From Macrococcoides caseolyticum (GTDB lineage Bacteria; Bacillota; Bacilli; Staphylococcales; Staphylococcaceae), in the NCBI RefSeq assembly GCF_021366795.1, contig NZ_JAHCPS010000005.1, forward strand, positions 98,701 through 162,700: 64,000 bases of DNA. Direction: 5' to 3'. The stretch's first letter is position 1, and every line of letters begins with the position of its first letter. The notes beneath the pieces were generated by a model. It searched no databases and was not told the origin of the DNA. It worked only from the letters and a program-made list of their open reading frames with translations. Below, piece after piece: positions 49,393 to 57,582 of the stretch. A program made the position numbers and the translations under genes.

Positions 49393-50796
49393 TTACTTCC
49401 AGTTTGTATGATAAATTCCTGCTTTATCTTTACGTTCATACGTATGTGCACCGAAATAATCACGTTGTGCCTGAATCAAATTCGCTGGTAAATCTTTCGC
49501 AGTATATGAATCAAAGTAGTTAATTGCAGCTGCAAAACTTGGTACAGGTGTTCCAGTTGTAATCGCAGTTGCTGCAACTTTACGTAAGCTCGTTTGATAC
49601 TTTTCAACGACTTCTTTGAAATATGGATCTAATAATAAATTTTGTAGATCAGCATTATTGTCGTATGCATCTTTAATTTTTTGTAAGAATTGCGCACGAA
49701 TAATACAACCTTCACGCCAAATCATCGCTAAGTCACCTAATTGTAAGTTCCAGTTATACGCTTCACTTGCCGCTTTCATTTGGGCAAATCCTTGTGCATA
49801 ACAACAAATTTTACTCATATATAATGCTTCGCGAATCGCTTCTAAAAATTCTTCTTTATTACCATCAAAAGTAGTTTTTTGTACATTTATATTCTCACTT
49901 GCGATAATTCTTTCGTCTTTTTGACTAGAGATAAATCGTGCAAATACACTTTCAGTAATAATTGTTAATGGTTGTCCTAAGTCTAAAGCATTAATTGATG
50001 TCCACTTACCTGTACCTTTTTGTCCTGCTTTATCCATTACTTTTTCAACTAATGGTGTGCCATCCTCATCTAACTTTTTGAAGATATCAGCAGTGATTTC
50101 AATTAAGTAACTATCTAATTCGCCTTCATTCCATGATTTGAACGTTTCAGCGATTTCATCATTAGACATACCTAATACATTTTTCATTAAATCATAACTT
50201 TCAGCAATCAATTGCATATCAGCATACTCAATACCGTTATGCACCATTTTAACGTAATGACCTGCACCATCCGGACCAATATATGCAACACATGGCTTAC
50301 CATCTTCAGCTTTAGCTGCAATTGATTCTAAAATAGGTTTTACTAATTCATAAGCTTCTTTTTGTCCACCAGGCATAATAGATGGACCATGCAATGCGCC
50401 TTCTTCCCCACCAGAAACACCTGTGCCAATAAAGTTAAAGCCTTTTTCTGAAAGGTAAGCATTACGACGAATCGTATCGTTATAGTTTGTGTTACCACCA
50501 TCAATTAAAATATCACCTTGATCTAAAAGTGGAATTAAACTTTCAATTGTTGCATCAGTAGCTTCCCCAGCTTTAACCATCATCATGATTTTACGTGGTT
50601 TTTCTAAGCTATTAACGAATTCTTCTAAAGTGTAAGTTGGGAAAATATTTTTACCAACTGATTCTTTCATCATTTCCTCTGTTTTTTCTTTTGAACGGTT
50701 GAATACTGACACTGTATTGCCACGTGATTCAATGTTCCAGGCTAAATTTTTACCCATTACTGCTAATCCGATAACACCAATTTGTTGTTTACGCAT
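49393..50796 (-). CDS. gndA: 6-phosphogluconate dehydrogenase (decarboxylating)
   Basis: 467 residues. Produces ribulose-5-phosphate, CO2 and NADPH. Coenzyme loop [12 protein letters not shown] with NRS following, [11 protein letters not shown], and the catalytic [14 protein letters not shown]-terminal helical domain ends in HTNWK. The NRSKEKT segment fits NADP preference. GAGG precedes the ATG. Confidence 0.96.
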   Translation of the reverse strand: MRKQQIGVIGLAVMGKNLAWNIESRGNTVSVFNRSKEKTEEMMKESVGKNIFPTYTLEEFVNSLEKPRKIMMMVKAGEATDATIESLIPLLDQGDILIDGGNTNYNDTIRRNAYLSEKGFNFIGTGVSGGEEGALHGPSIMPGGQKEAYELVKPILESIAAKAEDGKPCVAYIGPDGAGHYVKMVHNGIEYADMQLIAESYDLMKNVLGMSNDEIAETFKSWNEGELDSYLIEITADIFKKLDEDGTPLVEKVMDKAGQKGTGKWTSINALDLGQPLTIITESVFARFISSQKDERIIASENINVQKTTFDGNKEEFLEAIREALYMSKICCYAQGFAQMKAASEAYNWNLQLGDLAMIWREGCIIRAQFLQKIKDAYDNNADLQNLLLDPYFKEVVEKYQTSLRKVAATAITTGTPVPSFAAAINYFDSYTAKDLPANLIQAQRDYFGAHTYERKDKAGIYHTNWK

Positions 50797-50828
50797 AATA
50801 TACCTCTTTCAAATAATTTTTCATGCTT

Positions 50829-50837
50829 ATTATAGCA
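50829..50837 (-). promoter_or_regulatory. Extended -10 promoter of gndA
   Basis: On the minus strand TGCTATAAT, an extended -10 element with perfect TATAAT, about 35 bases before the gndA start. The -35 region is weak. Confidence 0.55.
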
Positions 50838-50856
50838 TAGTTCATGGTCTGATAAA

Positions 50857-51960
50857 CTACACAAGCTTAATGATTTCAATCACTTGTTCAGTTAATTTAG
50901 TCAATTCTTCAATTGGCATTTTTTCATTCACTGTATGAATATCCTGATAGCCAACCGCAAGAACAACAGTCGGTACAAATTGATTGATAAAGTTAGCATC
51001 ACTACCGCCACCATTTGAAACAACTTCTGATGTACGACCAATATTAGCTGCTGCTTTAGAGGCAATTTCAATAGCTTTACTATCCTTTTCAACATGAAAT
51101 GCTGGATAATTCACTTTTACGTCAATATCTGCTGTTCCACCAAGTTCAGCAGCTGCGGTTAAGAAAGCCTCTTTCATATGATCAACTTGTGCTTCCATCT
51201 TACTATCCACTAAACTACGCGCTTCAGCGACAATCGTACATTTTTCAGCTACAATGTTTGTACGGGAACCACCATTAATTGTACCAATATTTGCAGTTGT
51301 TTCAACATCAATTCTACCAAGCTTCATATTACTGATTGCACGCGCAGCAATATTTATTGCACTTACACCATTTTCCGGTGCAACACCTGCATGTGCAGTA
51401 ACGCCAGTTATCTCAACATTTAATGTTGCGTTTGTAGGTGCCTGATTGACAATTGTACCAACCTTACTTCCTGCATCAAGTGCAAATCCATATTTCGCGT
51501 TAAATTGTGTGCCATCTAAAACACTGGCTCCAATTAAATGAGATTCTTCACCAACTGAAATGACTACTTCAATATCACCATGAGGCATATTTTCTTCCTT
51601 AATCACTCGAATTGCTTCTATCATCGCAGCAATTCCAGCTTTATCATCAGCACCTAAAATCGTCGTTCCATCAGTATGGATTACATTATCAGTAATGATA
51701 GGCTTAATACCATTACCTGGTGTTACTGTATCCATATGACAAGATAAAAGAATCGTATCCTGATCCGTATTCCCTTTCAATTTCATAATTAAGTTACCAG
51801 CACCAAAGCCTGTTTTTTCTTGTGTATCATCTTCAGTGACTTCAAAACCAAGGTTTGAATATAATGCTTTTAAATGATTTGCAATTTGACGTTCATTTCC
51901 AGATTCACTATCAATTTGAACTAATTCAATGAAAGTATCAATTAACCTTTGTTGATTCAT
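50857..51960 (-). CDS. M20-family tripeptidase-like metallopeptidase (YqjE/PepT type)
   Basis: About 367 residues. Zinc-dependent dipeptidase/tripeptidase fold: SCHMDTVTPGNG, LGADDKAG, VGEESHLIGA and the NGGGSDANF segment supply the metal ligands. A dimerisation domain lies between. Position between gndA and the YqjA-like gene matches B. subtilis yqjE. I start at the ATG at 51960 (AAGGAG well spaced); the ATG at 51969 abuts the site. Confidence 0.88.
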   Translation of the reverse strand: MNQQRLIDTFIELVQIDSESGNERQIANHLKALYSNLGFEVTEDDTQEKTGFGAGNLIMKLKGNTDQDTILLSCHMDTVTPGNGIKPIITDNVIHTDGTTILGADDKAGIAAMIEAIRVIKEENMPHGDIEVVISVGEESHLIGASVLDGTQFNAKYGFALDAGSKVGTIVNQAPTNATLNVEITGVTAHAGVAPENGVSAINIAARAISNMKLGRIDVETTANIGTINGGSRTNIVAEKCTIVAEARSLVDSKMEAQVDHMKEAFLTAAAELGGTADIDVKVNYPAFHVEKDSKAIEIASKAAANIGRTSEVVSNGGGSDANFINQFVPTVVLAVGYQDIHTVNEKMPIEELTKLTEQVIEIIKLV

Positions 51961-52080
51961 GTGAGTCATCTCCTTTTTATTGTTAATATAATCGTACCAA
52001 ACTAGAGACGAACTATAAAGATTAAGACGCTAAAAGAAATATTTGTTATAATAATAAAAAGAATAGAAAGGAAGAATTTC

Positions 52081-52182
52081 ATGAATAATAAAGTAGCTAG
52101 AAAAGTCTTTATCATTACATTACTCGTATTAATCGTTGCTGCACTAGTAGTAAGTGCTGTATTACCTTACTTAAGCATGTAA
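52081..52182 (+). CDS. prli42: 33-residue membrane miniprotein, Prli42-like
   Basis: MNNKVARKVF then a hydrophobic helix (IITLLVLIVAALVVSAVL) and a short PYLSM tail; 33 residues. AAGGAAG lies 7 bases before the ATG. Size, the N-terminal Lys/Arg patch followed by one helix, and the position beside the aromatic acid exporter and bacilliredoxin genes fit Prli42, the stressosome membrane anchor first described in Listeria. Too short to appear in ordinary gene calls. Confidence 0.72.
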   Translation: MNNKVARKVFIITLLVLIVAALVVSAVLPYLSM

Positions 52183-52213
52183 AAAACGTTGAGATCAGGT
52201 CTCAACGTTTTTT
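52181..52213. terminator. Bidirectional terminator after the Prli42-like gene
   Basis: A perfect 14-bp stem (AAAAAACGTTGAGA / TCTCAACGTTTTTT) with a 5-base loop between convergent genes. It begins within the stop codon of the small gene. Confidence 0.9.
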
Positions 52214-53180
52214 AATACATTTTTAATGAACCAAATTTATGTTTTATCATTAAATAAGTTTCTATTTCCTTTAACAATTGAATCGCTGCAGAACGTGATT
52301 TTAAACGTTCCTGACTATCAGGTAAAGGATAAGTTTCTAAATCCAGCATAATTTCATATAAATCATGTAAACGAAGTGCAGTAAAGTTATTACTTGTAAT
52401 ATTATTAGACAAATCTTCAAGTAAACCGCTACATTTCATATGTAACTTGTCTTTGCAACTAATCTCATTAATTAAATGTGTCATACGAGACAGCAGTTCT
52501 AGCTGCGACTCCCTCATATCAAAATAATGATAATATGAGTTATCATTTCGGGCAAAGTGGTTTTCAACTTCCATATATGCTAGTGACTTTGCACGTTCAA
52601 TCGTTACATGAAGTTTTTCAATATCGTTTGTATTTAATATGATTTCCGGGTGTTTAAGTGCATCACTTAAACGCCTGACGATTAACTGAAACTCCATTTC
52701 AATCGTGCGTTTATACGCTTTTAATTCCTTTGTGTGATTGGGCATAAACATATTTAAAATCAGTGCAATACCCATACCCACACACAATAATAAAAACTCA
52801 TTGATAGCTAAAGACCAGTCGATATGGCCAGAATTAAAACAATGCATGATAATCACTATACTCGTTACAACACCTTCTTGAATACCAAACATCACAGTCA
52901 CTGGAATAAACAGAAGGACGAGTACACCTAGTACTAATGGATTAAATCCTAGATGCATAAAGAAAATATAAGAAAACAAAATACCCAGCAAGCACGAGAA
53001 AAAACGCGCACTTGCTGCCTCTAGTGACTTAACTTTCGTGTTTTTCACACATAAAACGACTAATATTGCTGCAGAAGTAAAGTTTTCAAGCCCCATTAAT
53101 TTACATATAAACACACCAAGGGCCATTCCAAATGCAGTTTTTATCGTACGAAATCCTATTTTATAAGGTTTAATCTTCAT
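52212..53180 (-). CDS. Aromatic acid exporter family membrane protein (YqjA-like)
   Basis: About 322 residues. Around six transmembrane helices in the first 150 residues (for example TSAAILVVLCVKNTKVKSLE borders, then FSCLLGILFSYIFF), and a cytosolic helical C-terminal half. This resembles the ArAE_1/FusC family. B. subtilis yqjA neighbours yqiW in the same way. I start at the ATG at 53180, 7 bases after the bacilliredoxin stop. Transport substrate unknown. Confidence 0.8.
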   Translation of the reverse strand: MKIKPYKIGFRTIKTAFGMALGVFICKLMGLENFTSAAILVVLCVKNTKVKSLEAASARFFSCLLGILFSYIFFMHLGFNPLVLGVLVLLFIPVTVMFGIQEGVVTSIVIIMHCFNSGHIDWSLAINEFLLLCVGMGIALILNMFMPNHTKELKAYKRTIEMEFQLIVRRLSDALKHPEIILNTNDIEKLHVTIERAKSLAYMEVENHFARNDNSYYHYFDMRESQLELLSRMTHLINEISCKDKLHMKCSGLLEDLSNNITSNNFTALRLHDLYEIMLDLETYPLPDSQERLKSRSAAIQLLKEIETYLMIKHKFGSLKMY

Positions 53181-53187
53181 GAATGAA

Positions 53188-53625
53188 TTAACGTTCCTCA
53201 CAATGCTCTTCAAATAAAGCTTGAATGTTCGTAATAACACTCATTGGATCATGACCTTCAATTTCATGTCTTTCAATCATTTTTACAATTTTACCATCTT
53301 TAAGTAATGCAAACGAAGGAGAACTTGGTGGATAACCTTCAAAGTATTCACGTGCAGTTTCTGTTGCTTCTTTATCTTGACCTGCAAAAACAGTAACCAG
53401 CTGATCAGGTACTTTATCATAATGTAATGCATGTGCAGCAGCAGGACGTGCAATACCACCTGCACAACCACATACAGAGTTAATCATAACAAATGTTGTA
53501 CCAGGTTTCTCAAACGTCTCTTTAACCGCTTCAGGCGTTGTTAACTGTTTGTATCCCGCAGTTTCGATTTCTTGACGTGCATTATTTACGAAATCTTCCA
53601 TAAACATATTAAAATTCATATCCAT
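53188..53625 (-). CDS. brxB: Bacilliredoxin (BrxA/BrxB family)
   Basis: About 145 residues. Thioredoxin-like DUF1094 protein with the CGC active site in [15 protein letters not shown]. Removes bacillithiol from S-bacillithiolated proteins, with the resulting BSSB recycled by YpdA, also encoded here. Position next to the YqjA-like gene suggests the BrxB (YqiW) orthologue. I start at the ATG at 53625 (AGAGGTG upstream). Confidence 0.9.
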   Translation of the reverse strand: MDMNFNMFMEDFVNNARQEIETAGYKQLTTPEAVKETFEKPGTTFVMINSVCGCAGGIARPAAAHALHYDKVPDQLVTVFAGQDKEATETAREYFEGYPPSSPSFALLKDGKIVKMIERHEIEGHDPMSVITNIQALFEEHCEER

Positions 53626-53862
53626 TGATATAACACCTCTTCTAAATTGATACAACTATCATAACGAATAAAGACCGTTAAATCTAGTGATTAATTCGTG
53701 AATTATTAAAAGATGCAAATAATTTACGTGTTACTGATGATTGTTAAGATTCAATTCAATGTGAGAAACACCATCGTTCGTTTTCTTACTCCCTGATCAA
53801 TACAATTTACTAGTAAATCCGTTGATCTAATAACATGAACAAAAAATCAACGTCCAATTTTA

Positions 53863-53891
53863 TTGACATACACACCGGGCTTCATTACTAT
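53863..53891 (+). promoter_or_regulatory. Strong sigma-A promoter before the GNAT-CHAP pair
   Basis: Consensus TTGACA (53863-53868), 17-base spacer, TACTAT (53886-53891). The gene starts at 53920. The rest of 53,626-53,862 holds no gene that I can see. Confidence 0.7.
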
Positions 53892-53919
53892 TTACAGTAA
53901 TCTTAAAGGAGGTATCCTT

Positions 53920-54405
53920 ATGCTTAATACAATTCAAATCCGACCAATCCAACAAAAAGATAATCCCATCATCCATAAAATCATTCAAACGTCTCTTGAA
54001 TCGTTCAACTTAGATATCCCTGGATCTGCATACTTTGATCCCGAACTTGCACAATTATCATCATATTATAATGAACGTGAATATGCACAGTACTGGATAG
54101 CAGAACGGGATGGTAAAGTTATAGGTGGTGTTGGTATAGCACCTTTTAATGAAGAAAGAACAATATGTGAACTTCAAAAACTATACCTCCTGGAGTCTGC
54201 AAAAGGTAAAGGTATATCTAAACTATTAATGGACCAGGCATTAGCATTTGCATCAATCCATTATAAAGCTTGTTATCTAGAAACGATGACTAAATTGGAA
54301 ATTGCATGTATACTCTATGATAAATATGGCTTTAAGTTATTAGAACAGCCAATGGAAGGCAGCGACCATACAGCAATGGATCGCTGGTATATAAAAACAC
54401 TATGA
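53920..54405 (+). CDS. GNAT-family N-acetyltransferase
   Basis: 161 residues. The acetyl-CoA binding motif is seen in LQKLYLLESAKGKGISKLLMD (in its conserved Q/R-x-x-G-x-G/A form, KGKGIS). Substrate unknown. AAAGGAGG precedes the ATG at 53920; longer in-frame starts would place the promoter inside the gene. The stop overlaps the following CHAP gene by 4 bases. Confidence 0.85.
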   Translation: MLNTIQIRPIQQKDNPIIHKIIQTSLESFNLDIPGSAYFDPELAQLSSYYNEREYAQYWIAERDGKVIGGVGIAPFNEERTICELQKLYLLESAKGKGISKLLMDQALAFASIHYKACYLETMTKLEIACILYDKYGFKLLEQPMEGSDHTAMDRWYIKTL

Positions 54406-54890
54406 AAAGAATTATCTCAATCTTCATTATTGTATTATCATTGTTTCTGGTTTTTATAAATCAGGATAGGATTATCGAAAGTTACAAAACATTACGCATT
54501 GAACTCATGCCAGATCCGATGTCAATAAACACTTATGATAAAGGACAATGTACCTACTATGTATTTGATAAAGTAAAGCAAGACGGCAACATGATTGAAC
54601 GATCATGGCGTGATGCCAAGCACTGGGCGAAGCTTGCTAAACAAGATGGATATACTGTTAACCATTCACCACGAAAAGGTGCATTACTTCAATCACCAAG
54701 AGGCACGCAAGGTCATGTAGCCTACATAGAACATGTATATCAGAAAGGAGCAATCAAAGTTTCGGAGATGAATTATACCAAGCCATATGAAATAACAGAA
54801 CGTATTATTTATAAGAAAGATCTATCGAGATATAAAATTATCCATCCTAAGATAAATCCAAAAAAGTCACCTCAATCTAAAGTCGATTGA
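54402..54890 (+). CDS. Exported or membrane-anchored CHAP-domain protein
   Basis: 162 residues. An N-terminal hydrophobic segment (IISIFIIVLSLFLVFI) acts as signal or anchor. A CHAP cysteine amidohydrolase/peptidase domain follows with Cys50 in GQCTYYV and a histidine in GHVAYIE. CHAP enzymes cut peptidoglycan stem peptides or crossbridges. The pairing with an acetyltransferase is unusual. The stop codon lies within the terminator hairpin. Confidence 0.83.
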   Translation: MKRIISIFIIVLSLFLVFINQDRIIESYKTLRIELMPDPMSINTYDKGQCTYYVFDKVKQDGNMIERSWRDAKHWAKLAKQDGYTVNHSPRKGALLQSPRGTQGHVAYIEHVYQKGAIKVSEMNYTKPYEITERIIYKKDLSRYKIIHPKINPKKSPQSKVD

Positions 54891-54902
54891 GGTGACTTTT
54901 TT
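54860..54902. terminator. Bidirectional terminator between CHAP and MFS genes
   Basis: An 18-bp perfect stem (54860-54877 with 54885-54902) and a 7-base loop with flanking A and T runs. It overlaps the ends of both convergent genes. Confidence 0.9.
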
Positions 54903-56074
54903 CAATGTAATCTTTTCAATTTCAACATTAAATATATGCATATCATATAAATTATTCCTGAAGTGATATACACCCACTGAATAGGAACTACATCTGCATA
55001 AACTCCAATTAATATAATTGAAAGCAAGTATCCAAATTCTATAATCGTTGATTTAAATGCTGTAAGTAGAGTGATATGTTCTTTTGGGATCTTTGAAATG
55101 ATTAGTGTTTCCTGCAAAATATCTTTTGTTTGAAATACGAGTCCCATAATAAAAATTAGAAAAACAGAAATAACAGGTATTTTTATAGTACCAAAAATTA
55201 TGACCGTTATGACATATACGATTTGGCAAATGATAATGGTATATAAATTTAGCGTTGATAACTTCTTAAATTTATATATTACAATTGCTCCTATCATCGT
55301 TCCTGCAAAATATGCAGCATTAAAGTAACCCCACCAGGATGTATCCTCATTCAAAAACTCTTCTATAAACGCTAATTGAATCGCACCAATCCAAATTGTC
55401 CCAATCAAGGCTTCAATAAATTCAATAAATGTTAATTGCCTTAATACAGGAAAACTAAACAATAATCGATACCCTTCAACTATACTAGTAGTCGTTTGAT
55501 GTTGTAATTCAATCAACTCTTTTTTATTAATTGGAATCATAAAAATGTTAATAAAAGAAATAACGAAAAACAAAAGAGTAATTGACATAACAAAAACCAC
55601 ATTTGTCATTGCGAGTATCCATCCTGCAATGATATATCCAGAAAACATAATTGCCTGGTCGAATGAAGAGATTCCTGCAATGACTTTTGCGACTTCATTT
55701 TCATCAAATACATTTTTTATTAAAGTGTTTTTTAATGGATAGAACATGCCATTAAAAAAAGAAATTAAAGTAGTAAGAATATATATGATTAATAATACTT
55801 TTAAATTCATAAACACTAACATCAATAATAAAAATATCATCTGTGCAGATGTATTTATTAATAATATTTGTTTAATCGTATATTTCTGAGTGAATTTTTG
55901 TATAAAAAACTTACTGATCAATTTAGCAATGAGATTTAAAAATGTTGTTAAACTTGCTAGAAACGTTGATTGTGTTAATTGATAAATGAAATATGTAATT
56001 GAAACATTATAAAAAATAAATCCAGCACTAAATGAAATCTGGATTAAAAGAATATTGTAATAAATTCTCGACAT
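54902..56074 (-). CDS. MFS transporter, probable Fur-regulated exporter
   Basis: 390 residues with about 12 transmembrane helices, very hydrophobic. The N-terminal half (ISFSAGFIFYNVSITYFIYQ first helix) and the loop after helix 6 are typical of drug or siderophore exporters of the MFS. Substrate cannot be told from sequence. A Fur box abutting its -10 element (56102-56116) suggests a siderophore exporter or other iron-linked role. GGAGAG precedes the ATG. Confidence 0.78.
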   Translation of the reverse strand: MSRIYYNILLIQISFSAGFIFYNVSITYFIYQLTQSTFLASLTTFLNLIAKLISKFFIQKFTQKYTIKQILLINTSAQMIFLLLMLVFMNLKVLLIIYILTTLISFFNGMFYPLKNTLIKNVFDENEVAKVIAGISSFDQAIMFSGYIIAGWILAMTNVVFVMSITLLFFVISFINIFMIPINKKELIELQHQTTTSIVEGYRLLFSFPVLRQLTFIEFIEALIGTIWIGAIQLAFIEEFLNEDTSWWGYFNAAYFAGTMIGAIVIYKFKKLSTLNLYTIIICQIVYVITVIIFGTIKIPVISVFLIFIMGLVFQTKDILQETLIISKIPKEHITLLTAFKSTIIEFGYLLSIILIGVYADVVPIQWVYITSGIIYMICIYLMLKLKRLH

Positions 56075-56101
56075 ATTTTCTCTCCAAATTATTATTTTAT
56101 A

Positions 56102-56116
56102 TAATAATAATTATCA
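56102..56116 (-). promoter_or_regulatory. Fur box of the MFS gene
   Basis: On the minus strand TGATAATTATTATTA matches the 7-1-7 Fur consensus TGATAATNATTATCA at 14 of 15 positions, counting the free middle base. It lies just downstream of the -10 element and 28 bases before the start codon. Confidence 0.65.
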
Positions 56117-56146
56117 AGAATATTCAGATTAATTACCATCGGTCAA
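56117..56146 (-). promoter_or_regulatory. Probable promoter of the MFS gene
   Basis: TTGACC (56141-56146) and TATTCT (56117-56122) on the minus strand with an 18-base spacer; the Fur box follows directly. Confidence 0.5.
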
Positions 56147-56219
56147 TGGGATGATTTACTTATTAATAGGTAAAATCAATTATAACAAGATTTTTACACA
56201 TAAAGATGTCAATAATAAA

Positions 56220-56429
56220 CTATTCTTCAAACTCTCTTACTTTTACATCTTTTGTCGTTTCATCTCTTAATTGAAATAACATGATAAAACAGATAACAAT
56301 TAAGCTTGCAGGTATGATAATCGGTAAATAATTTAAAAACTCATTTTCGTGAATCCTTACCAAATAATAAATGAAAAACATCCAGCATGCATTTAAAAAT
56401 AAGATAAATAGTTTGTCTCCAAAATTCAT
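56220..56429 (-). CDS. Small membrane protein, unknown
   Basis: About 69 residues. Two transmembrane helices (LFILFLNACWMFFIYYLV and LPIIIPASLIVICFIMLF) and a charged C-terminal tail. I start at the ATG at 56429 with AGAGGTGG 6 bases upstream. It lies behind a promoter, a palindrome and a probable frameshifted mini-gene on the same strand. No family recognised. Confidence 0.65.
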   Translation of the reverse strand: MNFGDKLFILFLNACWMFFIYYLVRIHENEFLNYLPIIIPASLIVICFIMLFQLRDETTKDVKVREFEE

Positions 56430-56442
56430 AATATCCACCTCT

Positions 56443-56575
56443 TTATTTAATATTGACTGTTATTGAACCCACATTACCTACTTCATGTCTAAAACTGTTC
56501 TTTGATGATGCTACAATTTCATTCCCTATCGTATTATCTAATCATCGAAATTATTACACGTTTTGTGATAGTCAT
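56443..56575 (-). pseudogene. Probable frameshifted mini-gene (about 44 codons)
   Basis: After a strong GAGGAGGG site, an ATG at 56575 opens 13 codons (MTITKRVIISMIR) ending in a stop at 56534-56536. One frame over, coding-like sequence runs on (DNTIGNEIVASSKNSFRHEV then GNVGSITVNIK) to a stop at 56443. One base change would join them. It could be a decayed gene or a short leader peptide. Function unknown. Confidence 0.35.
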
Positions 56576-56591
56576 ATTCATCCCTCCTCGT

Positions 56592-56621
56592 GTGTTAAAT
56601 TTTATTACCTTAGTTTAACAC
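56592..56621. repeat. Operator-like inverted repeat GTGTTAAA-N14-TTTAACAC
   Basis: Perfect 8-bp arms (56592-56599 and 56614-56621) just downstream of the expected transcription start of the small-protein operon. Position fits a repressor site. Confidence 0.5.
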
Positions 56622-56633
56622 TTAATTACATAT

Positions 56634-56662
56634 ATTATATAATTAACTTAATATGACAGTAA
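56634..56662 (-). promoter_or_regulatory. Probable promoter of the small-protein operon
   Basis: On the minus strand TTACTG (56657-56662), 17-base spacer, perfect TATAAT (56634-56639). Confidence 0.5.
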
Positions 56663-56672
56663 ATATATAAAA

Positions 56673-56698
56673 AATCTATCCAAAACTTTGGATAGATT
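56673..56698. terminator. Hairpin terminator, mainly for the DJ-1/PfpI gene
   Basis: A perfect 12-bp stem (AATCTATCCAAA / TTTGGATAGATT) with a minimal loop; A run on the + strand before it. Confidence 0.7.
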
Positions 56699-56727
56699 GG
56701 TAATACATATGTTCTTTCTTATAATAA

Positions 56728-57399
56728 TTACTGAATTGTATTCCAGACTTTCTTAGCCACACCTTTTGGTGATTGCGGATTTTGTCCGGTAATGATATTC
56801 CCGTCCTGAACAACTTTTGATACCATTGGTAAGGCCGCTTTTTTGTAATTCGCACCCTTCTTCTTCAATTCATCTTCTAAAAGAAAAGGTATTTTCTTTG
56901 TCTTTCTAACCATCTGTTCTTCAAGGTTTGAAAAACCTGTTAAATCTATATCTTTCAAAGTATTATTATCGAAATTCAAGAATGCTGCTGCACCATGACA
57001 TACAGATGATATTACTTTACCATTCTTATTCATTTCATTAAGAATACGGGCAATATCTTTGTTATCCACGAAATCAAAGACAGTACCATGTCCACCAGTA
57101 AAGTAAACAGCGTCGTAATCACTTACTTCCGCTTCATGAATAGACTTTGTATTATCTAATAATTTCATAAACTCAGGATCTTCCATGTAATTCTTAGTCT
57201 TATAATCTAACATCAACGTACTCACGCTAAATGGATCAATCGGTACTTTACCGCCATTTACACTGAACAAATCAATTTGAACTTCTTTATCTTTAAAGTA
57301 ATCATAAAAATGAACAAGCTCACCTAACCATAATCCTGTTTTTTCTTCTAAGCCTTTATAATGATCTGTATTTGTATTAATAATCATAATTTTTTTCAT
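56728..57399 (-). CDS. DJ-1/PfpI family protein (Hsp31-like class I glutamine amidotransferase fold)
   Basis: About 223 residues. The nucleophile elbow SVCHGAAAF gives the cysteine; an upstream glutamate (HEAEVSDYDAVYFTGGHGT region) and a GGHG loop complete the Hsp31-like pattern. Relatives act as glyoxalase III, deglycase-like or chaperone proteins in carbonyl stress. I start at the ATG at 57399 (TAGGAG, 8 bases); the longer version lacks a site. Divergent from rtcB. Confidence 0.85.
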   Translation of the reverse strand: MKKIMIINTNTDHYKGLEEKTGLWLGELVHFYDYFKDKEVQIDLFSVNGGKVPIDPFSVSTLMLDYKTKNYMEDPEFMKLLDNTKSIHEAEVSDYDAVYFTGGHGTVFDFVDNKDIARILNEMNKNGKVISSVCHGAAAFLNFDNNTLKDIDLTGFSNLEEQMVRKTKKIPFLLEDELKKKGANYKKAALPMVSKVVQDGNIITGQNPQSPKGVAKKVWNTIQ

Positions 57400-57582
57400 T
57401 TTGCTCACTCCTAAAAAATATATACAGTTATATACCCCGATTGAAATAACATAATTCTTTTTACGTTTAATCATATAGCTTAAGATATCAAATCATATCT
57501 AAAAGATTTCGAAGGGTTTTGACTATATTTTACATTTATGTTTTAATTGGTTACAAGAACTTTTAAGAACGGAGTTATAAAA

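Noticed and set aside
56453..56656. 67-codon frame on the + strand
   Set aside because: No ribosome site, odd composition, and it lies opposite a promoter, an inverted repeat and better coding signs on the minus strand.
57420..57480. Sigma-B-like GGGTAT element upstream of the DJ-1/PfpI gene
   Set aside because: The -10-like part is present on the minus strand, but no convincing GTTT-type -35 lies at the right distance.
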